Below, in pieces: positions 1 to 7,998 of a stretch of DNA of 29,042 nt; position 1 is the stretch's first letter; each line of letters begins with the position of its first letter. Where the stretch lies: positions 1-29,042 of the forward strand of contig JAZOSS010000012.1 in the NCBI GenBank assembly GCA_045657205.1, read 5' to 3'. This stretch comes from RGIG7213 sp045657205 (GTDB lineage Bacteria > Bacillota > Clostridia > Oscillospirales > CAG-272). The position numbers were made by a program, and so were the translations under genes. The notes under the pieces were generated by a model. That model worked only from the letters and a program-made list of their open reading frames with translations. It was not told the origin of the DNA and searched no databases.

Positions 1-1287
1 GTGAGAGATCTCTTTGAAACGGCACGTAAAAATCCCGCGAGTATCATATTTATTGATGAAATAGACGCTGTCGGACGACACAGAGGCGCAGGTCTCGGCG
101 GCGGACACGATGAAAGAGAGCAGACGCTCAACCAGTTGCTCGTCGAAATGGACGGCTTCGGAACGCACGAGGGCGTTATAGTTATGGCGGCTACAAACCG
201 CCCCGACATACTCGATCCCGCGCTTCTCCGTCCGGGCAGATTTGACAGACAGGTAACGGTTCATTATCCCGATATAAAGGGCAGAGAAGAAATATTGAAG
301 GTACACGCAAGGAATAAACCGATATCTCCCGACGTTGACCTTTCGCAGGTTGCAAAAACGACGGTCGGATTTACAGGTGCTGACCTTGCAAACCTCCTTA
401 ACGAATCCGCGTTGCTTGCCGCGAGAAAGGGCAAAGCGGTAATATGTATGCCCGATATCGAAGAAGCTGTGATGAAGCTTATCGTAGGTACGCCAAAACG
501 TAATAAAAAGCGTAAGGAAAACGATATCAAGGTTGCGGCATATCACGAAGCGGGCCACGCAATATCACGCTATTTTATGGATAAAGTAGACCCTGTAACG
601 CAGATATCCATAATCCCCACGGCTATGACGGGCGGATATACGCTTTCAGTTCCTCAGGAGGACAGAATGGTATCCACAAGAGGGGAAATGCAGCAGGAGA
701 TAGTAACGCTCCTTGGCGGACGTGTTGCGGAAATGGTAATATTCAACGACCTTTCAACCGGTGCTTCAAACGATATCCAGCGTGCAACACAGATAGCTAC
801 AGATATGGTTACAAAATACGGTATGAGCGATCTTTTGGGTTCTGTTGTTTACGGCTCGTCCCACGGAAACGATGAAGTATTTTTGGGAAGAGATTTTTCA
901 AATACTAAAACGTATTCAGAAAAGACGGCATCCGATATTGATGGTGAAATACGCCGTATAGTTGATGAAGCATACAACAAGTGTATGGAAATAATAAATG
1001 CGAATATGGATAAACTCCATTTTATTTCCGAGTATCTTATAGCAAACGAAGTTATGGATGCAGATCAGTTCAAGGCGGTAATGGAAGGTACACCTACTTT
1101 TGAAGAGCTTGACGAAATGGTTGCCGAAAAACGCCGCCGCGACGAAGAAGAAGACCGTATGCGCCGTGAAGCGGAAGAAAAGGCACTGAAGCAGGACGAA
1201 GAAAACCGCTTAAAAAGAGAAGAAGAGGAAGCTAAAAAAGAAGGTAAAGAAAATAAAAACGACACATCCTCCGGATTCTTTAAATAA
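1..1287 (+). CDS. ftsH: ATP-dependent zinc metalloprotease FtsH, 3' part (5' end outside window)
   Basis: Membrane-anchored AAA+ protease that unfolds and degrades membrane and soluble proteins. Only the C-terminal 428 residues lie in the window. The first codon (GTG) is an internal valine just before RDLFE, not a start. Visible in order are Walker B with IIFIDEID (about 15-22), the second region of homology ending RPGRFDR, the AAA lid, and the M41 protease domain with zinc motif HEAGH (182-186). The third zinc ligand is probably Asp258 in SNDIQRAT. The C-terminus is a highly charged Glu/Lys/Arg tail (about 375-428), longer than the minimal FtsH end and likely disordered or coiled coil. The missing N-terminal part would carry two membrane segments and Walker A. 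A strong terminator follows 17 bases after the stop, so this is the last gene of its transcript. Confidence 0.97.
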   Translation: MRDLFETARKNPASIIFIDEIDAVGRHRGAGLGGGHDEREQTLNQLLVEMDGFGTHEGVIVMAATNRPDILDPALLRPGRFDRQVTVHYPDIKGREEILKVHARNKPISPDVDLSQVAKTTVGFTGADLANLLNESALLAARKGKAVICMPDIEEAVMKLIVGTPKRNKKRKENDIKVAAYHEAGHAISRYFMDKVDPVTQISIIPTAMTGGYTLSVPQEDRMVSTRGEMQQEIVTLLGGRVAEMVIFNDLSTGASNDIQRATQIATDMVTKYGMSDLLGSVVYGSSHGNDEVFLGRDFSNTKTYSEKTASDIDGEIRRIVDEAYNKCMEIINANMDKLHFISEYLIANEVMDADQFKAVMEGTPTFEELDEMVAEKRRRDEEEDRMRREAEEKALKQDEENRLKREEEEAKKEGKENKNDTSSGFFK

Positions 1288-1304
1288 TTAAGTTAAATAA
1301 AAAT

Positions 1305-1348
1305 ATCATCCCGAAAGCTTCAAAGAGAGTCTTTCGGGATGATTTTTT
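1305..1348 (+). terminator. Rho-independent terminator of ftsH
   Basis: A perfect 13-bp stem (1305-1317 pairs with 1331-1343) with a 13-nt loop is followed by a T run (1343-1348). The other side is A-rich, so it may also help stop the opposing minus-strand transcript. Confidence 0.9.
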
Positions 1349-1356
1349 AGTTGAGT

Positions 1357-1390
1357 AAAAAAGTCGCCTTGATATTACTCAAAGCGACTT
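1357..1390 (-). terminator. Terminator of the minus-strand exported protein gene
   Basis: Read on the minus strand, AAGTCGC (complement of 1384-1390) pairs with the complement of 1361-1367. The stem extends across one mismatch and is followed by six T (complement of 1357-1362). It starts 7 bases past the stop codon at 1397. Confidence 0.75.
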
Positions 1391-1396
1391 GTGTTT

Positions 1397-3685
1397 TTAT
1401 TTCTTTTTCAAAATTAAGAATATCGCAACGGCACCGACTGCCACTATGCCTACGCATATGATCACAGCAATCGTATTTTTGGAAATACCATCGTTGTCTT
1501 TGCTGCTATCATCGTTTTGAAAACTTTCGTTGCTTGATGCATTTGATCCTGCTTCAGAATCATTGCTCATTGTATCGATTGCCGTGCTTTCACTTCCATC
1601 AGCTGTATTTTCAGTGGTTGTGTTTTCACCTTCAACAGCTGTGTCCCCCGGTGTTGTGTCCCCCGGTGTTGTGTCCTCCGGTGTTGTGTCCTCAATTATG
1701 TCTGTTACATCGCCTGCCGTCGTGTCTTTATCAGTGTTTGGCGTATCATCGGGTGTTTCGGAATTATCCCAGCGATTTTCAAGAAAATCCTGGTAACTTG
1801 CTACAGCTCCTTTGGGAAGATAATTGCCGCTTGCTACCTTTGCGGCTTCGTCCGCTGTTTTGCAAAGAGTTATACTGCCGAGTGAAAATACTACGTTCTT
1901 GCCTGCGGGAATAGTATCTGAATCAAACGGGTCGAATCTTATACTCTTGATCGTTCCTGTCCATCCGGCGAAGTATGAAAGATCGTATATGTAATAATGC
2001 CATTGATTATCTCCGTCTATCCTCTTTGATACTGTGTAAAGTGCGCTGGGACCGGGTGATACGGATGTCGAATAGAAAAGTCTGAGCATACTCTGCGAAC
2101 CAAAATTGTTCTTTGTTTTTACGACCAGATACTTGTAATCGTCAGCACTTACTTCACCTAAAGGCGAAAATGCGATCTGAGCATAAGCATCGTTTGTGGG
2201 AGGTAATACGTTGAAGTTGAAAGAGTTAGCCTTTTCGTCGTACTGTAAAGTACAGTTTGTTATGTCGTTTGCAAGCTCGGGCATAAGATCGGCAGGAATG
2301 TGGTATCCCGGGATCTTTTTAAGAATATCGGGTGTTTTGATGTATGACAGACTGCCTTGCTTTTCGCAAACCTTTTTATCGTTCCAAACGACTGCTATGG
2401 CGTTTATAACGGAACGGGGCGAACCGTCGGAGGACTTGCTTCTTACCGTATATGAGCCGTCTTTGAGAACTACAGTCGTTGCAGAACCGCCGCCGTCAAG
2501 GAAAAATACCGTGTTGTATCCGCACTGCTCAAGGAAAGCTGCCGCCGTAGCGTAGTTTACGCCGAGTCTTACACCGTCTTCGTTTGATGTAAGCGTTGTG
2601 AACATTACCGTTCCGTCATCCTTATAGCCTATAAAAGCGGCAGGGTATTCTGTGTCACCGCCGAGCTGTGTGTAAACCTCACCGTTGCGGCGTACCATAA
2701 TATGACCGCCGATAGCTTCGGTAACGTTTTTCCAAAGGTTTGTGTTTCCGAGTGTATCTGTGATATCACATTTGAACGATACCTTGTCGCCTATGCTGAA
2801 GCTGTTTTTAAACGTGGATATCTTGCTTCCTCTTACCGTTATGAGGATAGTGTTTTTGCCTATTGTGGGACGCGTGGTGCTTCCGCTTTCGTATATCGCT
2901 TTGACAGTACCGCTTACGGTTCCGTTTGTTGAAAATGCTGTGTTGGATGCTTCGATCTCTATTTCGTATGAGTCGTCAAGTGCGTAGTTTGTGCTGTAGC
3001 ATCTGTGGTTGTAGATTATTGCGCTGTCAGGCGCGGGAAGTCTGTTTATTCCGTCGCCGTTAAGCGTTACGTTTTTCGTTTCGTTTTTAACGCTTATTGT
3101 TATATTCGGGCTTCCTACGATCGGCTGGTTAGATGTTGTAACGCCAAATGCAGCTTTAGGAGGAGTTGTCGTTCCTTTTTCATCGTTTTTTGCACAAGCA
3201 TTTTCCATACCTATCTGCTGGCTTGCCCAGATCTCGCCGTCTGCTATCATAATACCGCGAGATACCTTGAGGACCTTTTTTGACATTTCGTCGTTACTGT
3301 GCACGTCTGTCATCCAAAGGTCGCCGTTTATTGCCGCCAGAACGGTCTGTCCGTTTACCTTGTAGTTTTCAACGGCTGTTTTAACGGTCTTTTCTTCGAC
3401 AAGACTGTTACCGCAGTTTATTACTTCTACCGACAAATTTGTATTCGAAAGATCAAATTCCGTGAAGCATGCTTTTTTGTCCTTATCCTTGGGGTTGTAA
3501 TACGTTTGATGAGGAAGTATAAGTTCCGTCAAGGTAACACCCGTTTTTTTTCCGTTTGACAAGGTTATTTCCTCTGTCTTTACGTTCGTTGCACCGTTGA
3601 GTTTAGCAGGCGATGCGGCAAAACATAATTGAGATGCACACATCATCACTGCGCATAATAATGATAAGAGTTTTAAGCTTTTCAT
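1397..3685 (-). CDS. Exported phosphodiester glycosidase (NAGPA/DUF2233)-domain protein with C-terminal membrane anchor
   Basis: This 762-residue surface protein starts with a signal peptide (MKSLKLLSLLCAVMMC..., likely cut after CFA). The phosphodiester glycosidase/NAGPA domain follows, with AAINGDLW in its first half and the signature FFLDGGGSATT near its end; in this family it is associated with sugar-phosphodiester cleavage. Next come a beta-rich domain of about 180 residues resembling a carbohydrate-binding sandwich (inference), a Thr/Asp/Glu/Pro linker with DTTPG repeats, a Ser/Asn-rich stretch and a single C-terminal membrane helix ending KKK. No LPxTG sorting motif is present, so it is probably held by the helix. 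The start is the ATG at 3683-3685, because GAAAGG lies 9 bases upstream. The in-frame ATG two codons earlier is too close, and the open frame to 3769 runs through the promoter. It is a single gene between its own promoter and terminator. The substrate is unknown. Confidence 0.85.
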   Translation of the reverse strand: MKSLKLLSLLCAVMMCASQLCFAASPAKLNGATNVKTEEITLSNGKKTGVTLTELILPHQTYYNPKDKDKKACFTEFDLSNTNLSVEVINCGNSLVEEKTVKTAVENYKVNGQTVLAAINGDLWMTDVHSNDEMSKKVLKVSRGIMIADGEIWASQQIGMENACAKNDEKGTTTPPKAAFGVTTSNQPIVGSPNITISVKNETKNVTLNGDGINRLPAPDSAIIYNHRCYSTNYALDDSYEIEIEASNTAFSTNGTVSGTVKAIYESGSTTRPTIGKNTILITVRGSKISTFKNSFSIGDKVSFKCDITDTLGNTNLWKNVTEAIGGHIMVRRNGEVYTQLGGDTEYPAAFIGYKDDGTVMFTTLTSNEDGVRLGVNYATAAAFLEQCGYNTVFFLDGGGSATTVVLKDGSYTVRSKSSDGSPRSVINAIAVVWNDKKVCEKQGSLSYIKTPDILKKIPGYHIPADLMPELANDITNCTLQYDEKANSFNFNVLPPTNDAYAQIAFSPLGEVSADDYKYLVVKTKNNFGSQSMLRLFYSTSVSPGPSALYTVSKRIDGDNQWHYYIYDLSYFAGWTGTIKSIRFDPFDSDTIPAGKNVVFSLGSITLCKTADEAAKVASGNYLPKGAVASYQDFLENRWDNSETPDDTPNTDKDTTAGDVTDIIEDTTPEDTTPGDTTPGDTAVEGENTTTENTADGSESTAIDTMSNDSEAGSNASSNESFQNDDSSKDNDGISKNTIAVIICVGIVAVGAVAIFLILKKK
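1641..1693. repeat. 15-bp tandem repeat coding for TTPGD units
   Basis: Copies of GTGTCCCCCGGTGTT begin at 1641 and 1656, a variant with one change at 1671, and a partial copy at 1686. On the minus strand they encode the DTTPG/DTTPE units of the linker. The identical copies suggest recent slippage, so copy number may vary between strains. Confidence 0.85.
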
Positions 3686-3716
3686 AATCATAAACCTTTC
3701 TTTATCTTTAAGGTGA

Positions 3717-3745
3717 ATTTTATCACATTTACTCGAATGTGTCAA
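3717..3745 (-). promoter_or_regulatory. Sigma-A type promoter for the 1397-3685 gene
   Basis: On the minus strand TTGACA (complement of 3740-3745), a 17-bp spacer and TAAAAT (complement of 3717-3722). It sits about 30 bases upstream of the chosen start. Confidence 0.85.
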
Positions 3746-3793
3746 GGTGGATAATGTAAACATATCCACCGCGGATAATGTAAATATATCCGC
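3746..3793. promoter_or_regulatory. Two tandem palindromes between divergent promoters (candidate operator)
   Basis: GGTGGATA (3746-3753) and TATCCACC (3763-3770) form one inverted repeat with a 9-nt centre. GCGGATA (3771-3777) and TATCCGC (3787-3793) form a second, also with a 9-nt centre and nearly the same centre sequence. Where the arms differ between copies, the change is mirrored in the partner arm. A third degraded unit may begin near 3795. The pair lies between the minus-strand -35 (3740-3745) and the plus-strand -35 (3823-3828). It could be a shared operator or a copy of a dispersed palindromic repeat. Confidence 0.6.
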
Positions 3794-3822
3794 CGTGAAT
3801 AGTGTAAAATAACTCTTTATAC

Positions 3823-3851
3823 TTGAAATATTCGCACTCGGGTGTTATAAT
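3823..3851 (+). promoter_or_regulatory. Sigma-A type promoter for the DUF89 gene
   Basis: TTGAAA (3823-3828), 17-bp spacer, TATAAT (3846-3851), about 60 bases upstream of the chosen start. Confidence 0.8.
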
Positions 3852-3912
3852 AATGGCGTGAAAGCTGTCACGTTTGAATTTTATAAATCCATTGATTTTT
3901 GCGGAGATTATT

Positions 3913-4806
3913 ATGAGAATGAATGAAAATTGCAAAGCGTGTTTGCTTGGCAGAAATTTCAGTAAATACCCAATCGGTGCAACAGAAGAAAGTATCAAAG
4001 AATATCAAAATGCACTTGAGCGTATTATTGATGAAAATAAAATGAAAAGTGCTCCCGAGGTCGTGGAGCACATAAAAAAGGCAAGATATGAATATTTTGG
4101 TATTAAAGAGGAGTTTTCGGATGTAAAACGTCATTTCAATTCCTTGATGCTGTCGTATGAAGATGAACTTAAAAGAAGAGTTTTTGCATCTGTCGATCCT
4201 GTAAAATGTGCCGTTGGATACGCTATGGCAGGGAATTTTATCGACTTCGGAGCATTTTCGGACGTTCAAGATGATAAACTGAAGGAATTTCTTGAAGCTG
4301 CAGACAAAGCAAGTGTTGACGAAAAGGTGCTTTGCGAGCTCAAGGAAGAGCTTTGTAATGCCAAACGGCTCGTTTATTTTACCGATAATTGCGGTGAAAT
4401 AGTTGCCGATAAAATATTCCTTGAAGTTATAAAGAGTGTTTATCCGCACATACACACGACCGCAATCGTCAGAGGCGAACCTGTGCTAAACGATGCAACT
4501 CTTGATGATGCTAAAGACGTAGGACTTGATGAAGTTGTATCAAGTCTTATTGACAACGGTTGCGGAATTGCAGGAAACGTCGTGCATCGACTTAAACCCG
4601 AAGCGCTTGAAGCGGTGCAAAAAGCAGACGTGCTTATATCAAAGGGACAGGGCAATTTTGAATCGCTCGGCGGTTGCAAGCTCAATATATACTATATTTT
4701 TATGTGTAAATGTGAGCTTTTTACAAAAAGATTCAACGTACCTCTTTACAGCGGTATGCTCGTGAGAGAAAAAGATCTTGGTAAATATATCGGAAATTTT
4801 ATTTAA
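3913..4806 (+). CDS. DUF89/ARMT1-like family protein (predicted metal-dependent phosphatase)
   Basis: A 297-residue soluble protein. N-terminal CKAC (Cys7, Cys10) matches the paired cysteines of the prokaryotic DUF89 subgroup. DNCGEIVADK (158-167) matches the family's Asn-x-Gly-Glu...Asp metal-site motif, and SKGQGNFESL (from 243) matches its conserved KGxGNxE motif. Characterised DUF89 proteins are metal-dependent phosphatases on sugar phosphates and related metabolites, proposed to remove damaged metabolites; the substrate here is unknown. Start: ATG at 3913 with GGAGA six bases upstream. The upstream in-frame ATG at 3874 has no ribosome-binding site, and an ATG at 3919 is also possible. 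The gene has its own promoter and ends 7 bases from the convergent DUF6512 gene, with no clear terminator between them. Confidence 0.9.
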   Translation: MRMNENCKACLLGRNFSKYPIGATEESIKEYQNALERIIDENKMKSAPEVVEHIKKARYEYFGIKEEFSDVKRHFNSLMLSYEDELKRRVFASVDPVKCAVGYAMAGNFIDFGAFSDVQDDKLKEFLEAADKASVDEKVLCELKEELCNAKRLVYFTDNCGEIVADKIFLEVIKSVYPHIHTTAIVRGEPVLNDATLDDAKDVGLDEVVSSLIDNGCGIAGNVVHRLKPEALEAVQKADVLISKGQGNFESLGGCKLNIYYIFMCKCELFTKRFNVPLYSGMLVREKDLGKYIGNFI

Positions 4807-4813
4807 TTCGGTA

Positions 4814-5341
4814 TCACATTCCGTAAAGGAGTGTTGACGGATCCATAAAAAGCGGAATATGCGGTTGAATAAAAGTAAACAGGAAAAATAACGCACCTAT
4901 AAAGCAAAGCACGGCAAAGCAGCCTTTACGTTTTGGTGCATCAAATTCCGATGATGTGAAAAGTTTTGTTTCAAAAATATAAACGATAGCTGCAGAAATA
5001 AAGAAAATGGTGATGTTTACCCATCCGGGTGATTTTCCGAAAGCGCCGTTGTAGGTGTAAAACAATACGGGGATCAAGATAAGACCTAAAGCTGAACCCT
5101 TTAATTTTATACACCAATAATTACCGTATTCTTTTCCGATGTTTCTGTACTGTATCAAAGAGTATATGAATGTCGGAAAAAACAATAGCTTCATATGCTC
5201 CCATGTTGATTCGTTTACAGCGGAAAATAAGGCGGCAAAGACGTTTTCACCGCTCCACTCATAAATGAAGTGCAGAAGTGTTCCCAAAACGGAAGTGAAG
5301 ATAAAGCCGACGAACTGTGATAGAAAAACAGATTTTTTCAT
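4814..5341 (-). CDS. DUF6512-like integral membrane protein
   Basis: A 175-residue protein with about five hydrophobic segments. It starts MKKSVFLSQFVGFIF and carries ESTWEHMKLLFFPTF (about 43-57), a pattern I associate with small membrane proteins annotated DUF6512. The function is unknown. The start is supported by AAAGGA seven bases upstream of the ATG. It is convergent with the DUF89 gene. An inverted repeat, ATGCAAA (5363-5369) and TTTGCAT (5373-5379), lies just upstream and may be regulatory. I found no convincing promoter hexamers. Confidence 0.8.
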   Translation of the reverse strand: MKKSVFLSQFVGFIFTSVLGTLLHFIYEWSGENVFAALFSAVNESTWEHMKLLFFPTFIYSLIQYRNIGKEYGNYWCIKLKGSALGLILIPVLFYTYNGAFGKSPGWVNITIFFISAAIVYIFETKLFTSSEFDAPKRKGCFAVLCFIGALFFLFTFIQPHIPLFMDPSTLLYGM

Positions 5342-5456
5342 ATGAAATTCCTTTCATGGAAAATGCAAAGGTTTTGCATAAAAATAAAACCTTACTTCAT
5401 TGAATCTTTTTATATTTTATGTAGCAAGATCCTTTGCTATACCCGGAGAATTAAAA

Positions 5457-5477
5457 ATGATAAAAAAACTGTTTTGA
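5457..5477 (+). pseudogene. Possible truncated gene start
   Basis: An ATG at 5457 preceded by CGGAG eight bases upstream reads MIKKLF and then hits TGA (5475-5477). The residues look like the beginning of a signal peptide or membrane protein, and the frame after the stop does not continue as a protein. This may be the stump of a gene lost when the neighbouring region was gained or lost. A very short real leader peptide cannot be excluded. Confidence 0.25.
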
Positions 5478-5828
5478 ATATGTTTTATACTTAAGGACAG
5501 TTTACGAAAGGTACGAGCACTGCGGGCAAGAGAATCGATAGAAGTTTAATCTTCTCTCTTTTTTCTTGCCGTTTTTCTTCTAAAATCGCTGCATTCGATT
5601 GTCGAGCCTGACCGTGAAGCAATCGGTATATGGGGAAAATGTATTCCAAAGCACTGTAAACCCCTATACAATAAAATGGTAAGTAAAAATGAGCTGTAGA
5701 TGAATAATATTCAAAGCAGAACAACAGAAATTGTAAATCACGATTAATTTACAAGTAATTGTCAACGGTGATAAGAAGCTTTGTTATTTTTCGGCGCCGT
5801 TTTGCTATTCGAAGTTGAAAATGTCATT

Positions 5829-5862
5829 AAATGTTGCAAACGCAACATTTATGTGATAGAAT
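5829..5862 (+). promoter_or_regulatory. Promoter with embedded palindromic operator
   Basis: TTGCAA (5834-5839), 17-bp spacer, TAGAAT (5857-5862). A near-perfect palindrome overlaps the -35 and the front of the spacer: AAATGTTGC (5829-5837), four bases, GCAACATTT (5842-5850). This arrangement suits repression by a dimeric XRE regulator. The downstream XRE gene is broken, so the operator may now be unoccupied or read by a paralogue. With no terminator before 6152, this promoter could drive the histidine kinase operon. Confidence 0.65.
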
Positions 5863-5906
5863 AAACAAAAAGTTTAAAACACCGTAATACCGGAAGTTAA
5901 ATGTAA

Positions 5907-6123
5907 ATGGCTATCAGCTATAAAAAACTTTGGAAGATCTTCATTGATAGAAATATGAAAAAGAAAGATCTTGCGGCTATTTCAGCATAAGCCAATCTTT
6001 CGTGACCCAAATGGGCATAATGAAAATGTTAATACCGATGGTCTTGTTCGTATTTGCCGTGCTTTGAATTTTAATATTGGTGACGTTGCGGAAATCGTTG
6101 TGCGAGAAAGCGAAGGGGAATAA
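5907..6123 (+). pseudogene. Frameshifted XRE/Cro-type HTH regulator
   Basis: The reading begins MAISYKKLWKIFIDRNMKKK at the ATG 5907 and stops at TAA 5988-5990. The next segment, ISQSFVTQMG, continues one frame over, and the last segment (NENVNTDGLVRICRALNFN then IGDVAEIVV) is in the third frame, ending at TAA 6121-6123. Joined together these give a typical compact XRE regulator of about 70 residues: KKLWK...KKKDL, ISxSxVTQMG recognition helix, and the LVRICRALNxxIGD(V/I)xEI tail. Two small indels are needed. Either the gene is dead or there are two sequencing errors; two independent shifts favour real decay. It lies just upstream of the histidine kinase. Confidence 0.8.
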
Positions 6124-6151
6124 CAAATAAGCTGTTTAAGGAGATAAAATT

Positions 6152-7996
6152 ATGGATGAAACAGAAACGAAGTCGCGCTTTTTTAAAGCGACAACGCTGG
6201 CAATTGTCGGAGTATTATTGCTAGTGTTCTCGGCTGTTCTTTTGCTATGGCACGGCAATGCAAACAGTATGCAAGCAACACCTGCTATGGTGGCCGGGGT
6301 ATATTTTGACGGCGAGTACCGTATTGCAGACGGACAGTGGCAGAAAATTGAAAAAGGAAAGCACATTTCTTCTACCGAAGGCGATGTGACTCTGCGTGGC
6401 AATTTCCACCTGGTTGCGCCGGACGGCGAGTATATTGGTATTTACAAGGACAGCCTCCCGATTGCTCTTCATACAAATCATATTAATCTGACGTTTTATG
6501 AAGGCAAAAATGAGCCGTTTATAATAGATGTGGAGAATCCTTTGTACGGAGACTCTGCTTGCTATGAGGATTGGTCTGCTTACGTACTGACAAGCAGAAG
6601 CGAAGAGCCTATCGAAATTCTGATTCATAATCCCCATCGTTTTGGTAACGAAACCGCTATTGACGAGATGCTTTCCGGCACGGCCTTGTGGACGGATATT
6701 GAGTTTGAAAAAGGGGTTCTTGAAAGCGGAAAAAGCCAAAGAGATATCGGCTTGTTGTTAGTCATCATTTCTCTTGTTGTTTTGGGAACAGCTTTATTCT
6801 CTACTCTTATACATATAAGGAACAGTAAGATTATTTGGTTGTTCGGCACGGTGATTTTCTTCGCCGGAACGTATCTGTCTTATAGTGCAGACGGCGTTTC
6901 GTTTTGGAACGAATCCGTTGTATCAAACACGACGATTTTGGGTTGCGCTATGATGTTCTATATGTTCTTTCTTTCTGTTTCGCTTGTGCATTTTTTGAAA
7001 GGCACGAAAAAAACCGGTATCGCCACCGTTACGCTGCTTGGAGTTGTTAATGCCGTAATTCTTGTTTTGCCCGTTTTGACAGACAAACTCTTTTATGACA
7101 CATGGCTATATTGGGCAAGTGTGCAAATATTTGCAAATATTGTTCTGTTTGGATGCCTTATTAGAGAGTTCATTGCTACAAAAGGAAAAGAACGTTGGCT
7201 TTATCTTGGGTCGATTTTGCCATTGATCTCCTTTTGTGTTGACGTTATTATGACCGACCTTGGATTGTGGAAAGGCGGCGTTTCTTCTAACTATGTTTTT
7301 GCAGTTTTCTTTATTGCTGCGATGGTTGTAGTGCTTAAAATTATACCCAACGGTATCAATGCGCTGTCAAAAGCCAAAGAATTAGAGACAGAAAAAATTG
7401 TACTTAATTCGCAGCTTACCGAAAGCAGAATTTCCACTATGATGAGCCAAATCCGTCCCCATTTTATTTATAACACCTTGGGAAGCATCGAGCAACTTTG
7501 CAGCATTGATCCCCCAAAAGCCGGAGAACTCGTTCATAACTTTGCAAAATATCTGCGTGGTAATTTGGGCGAACTGGATAATCCTAAACCGATTTTAATG
7601 TCGCAGGAAATGGAACACGTGCGCCACTATATCAGCATTGAGAATGTTCGTTTTCCTGATATGACTTTTTCATTCGAGATGAATTCAGATGACTTTCATA
7701 TTCCCGCCCTTACCGTTCAGCCTATCGTAGAAAATGCGATAAAGCATGGACTTATGAAACTGTCTAAGGGTGGAACTATTCGAGTGGTATCTTATGAAAC
7801 GGAGAGCCATTACTGTGTATCCGTGGAAGATAACGGTGTGGGCTTTGGTACGGATGTCCTGCTTGACGAAAGAAAGCATGTGGGAATCCGTAATATTCGC
7901 GGAAGATTAAAAGCAATGGTAAACGGCACCCTTGAAATCAAAAGTTCCGAAGGTGTTGGCACTACAGTTTTGATCAAAATTCCCAAGGAGGCGTAA
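6152..7996 (+). CDS. Sensor histidine kinase, LytS-like HATPase with 7TM sensor
   Basis: A 614-residue membrane kinase. There is one N-terminal membrane helix (about 14-33), an extracytoplasmic segment of about 160 residues, seven predicted membrane helices (about 198-397), a short coiled-coil linker, and then the His_kinase domain with phosphoacceptor His437 in QIRPHFIYNTL. The ATPase follows, with N-box PIVENAIKHG (524-533), DNGVGFG (from 560) and a final GVGTTV. Extracellular segment plus seven helices resembles 7TM-DISM-type sensors; the kinase core is of the LytS/YpdA class. The ligand is unknown. It starts with AAGGAG upstream of the ATG at 6152. The response regulator starts 2 bases after its stop, with its Shine-Dalgarno inside the last codons here, so the two are translationally coupled. 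Transcription may come from 5834-5862. Confidence 0.92.
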   Translation: MDETETKSRFFKATTLAIVGVLLLVFSAVLLLWHGNANSMQATPAMVAGVYFDGEYRIADGQWQKIEKGKHISSTEGDVTLRGNFHLVAPDGEYIGIYKDSLPIALHTNHINLTFYEGKNEPFIIDVENPLYGDSACYEDWSAYVLTSRSEEPIEILIHNPHRFGNETAIDEMLSGTALWTDIEFEKGVLESGKSQRDIGLLLVIISLVVLGTALFSTLIHIRNSKIIWLFGTVIFFAGTYLSYSADGVSFWNESVVSNTTILGCAMMFYMFFLSVSLVHFLKGTKKTGIATVTLLGVVNAVILVLPVLTDKLFYDTWLYWASVQIFANIVLFGCLIREFIATKGKERWLYLGSILPLISFCVDVIMTDLGLWKGGVSSNYVFAVFFIAAMVVVLKIIPNGINALSKAKELETEKIVLNSQLTESRISTMMSQIRPHFIYNTLGSIEQLCSIDPPKAGELVHNFAKYLRGNLGELDNPKPILMSQEMEHVRHYISIENVRFPDMTFSFEMNSDDFHIPALTVQPIVENAIKHGLMKLSKGGTIRVVSYETESHYCVSVEDNGVGFGTDVLLDERKHVGIRNIRGRLKAMVNGTLEIKSSEGVGTTVLIKIPKEA

Positions 7997-7998
7997 CG

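Larger units (their letters stand above)
5342..5906. other. Gene-poor stretch at the left edge of the signalling region
   Basis: No convincing protein is encoded in these 565 bases. A minus-strand open frame of 77 codons (5491-5724) has a charged patch followed by a hydrophobic end (KLLSILLPAVLVPF). It has no clear ribosome-binding site and matches nothing I recognise, so I treat it as a relic or chance frame. Apart from the truncated start at 5457, the inverted repeat at 5363-5379 and the promoter/operator at 5829-5862, nothing stands out. Confidence 0.5.

Noticed and set aside
3686..3769. N-terminal extension of the NAGPA-domain protein
   Set aside because: The extension would run through the -10 and -35 of the gene's own promoter, and the signal peptide begins at the later ATG.
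3868..4455. 195-codon open frame on the minus strand
   Set aside because: It is antisense to the DUF89 gene, has no ribosome-binding site, and its residue composition is that of a shadow frame.
5491..5724. 77-codon minus-strand open frame with a hydrophobic C-terminus
   Set aside because: No ribosome-binding site or recognisable family. It may be relic DNA, but I cannot support it as a gene.
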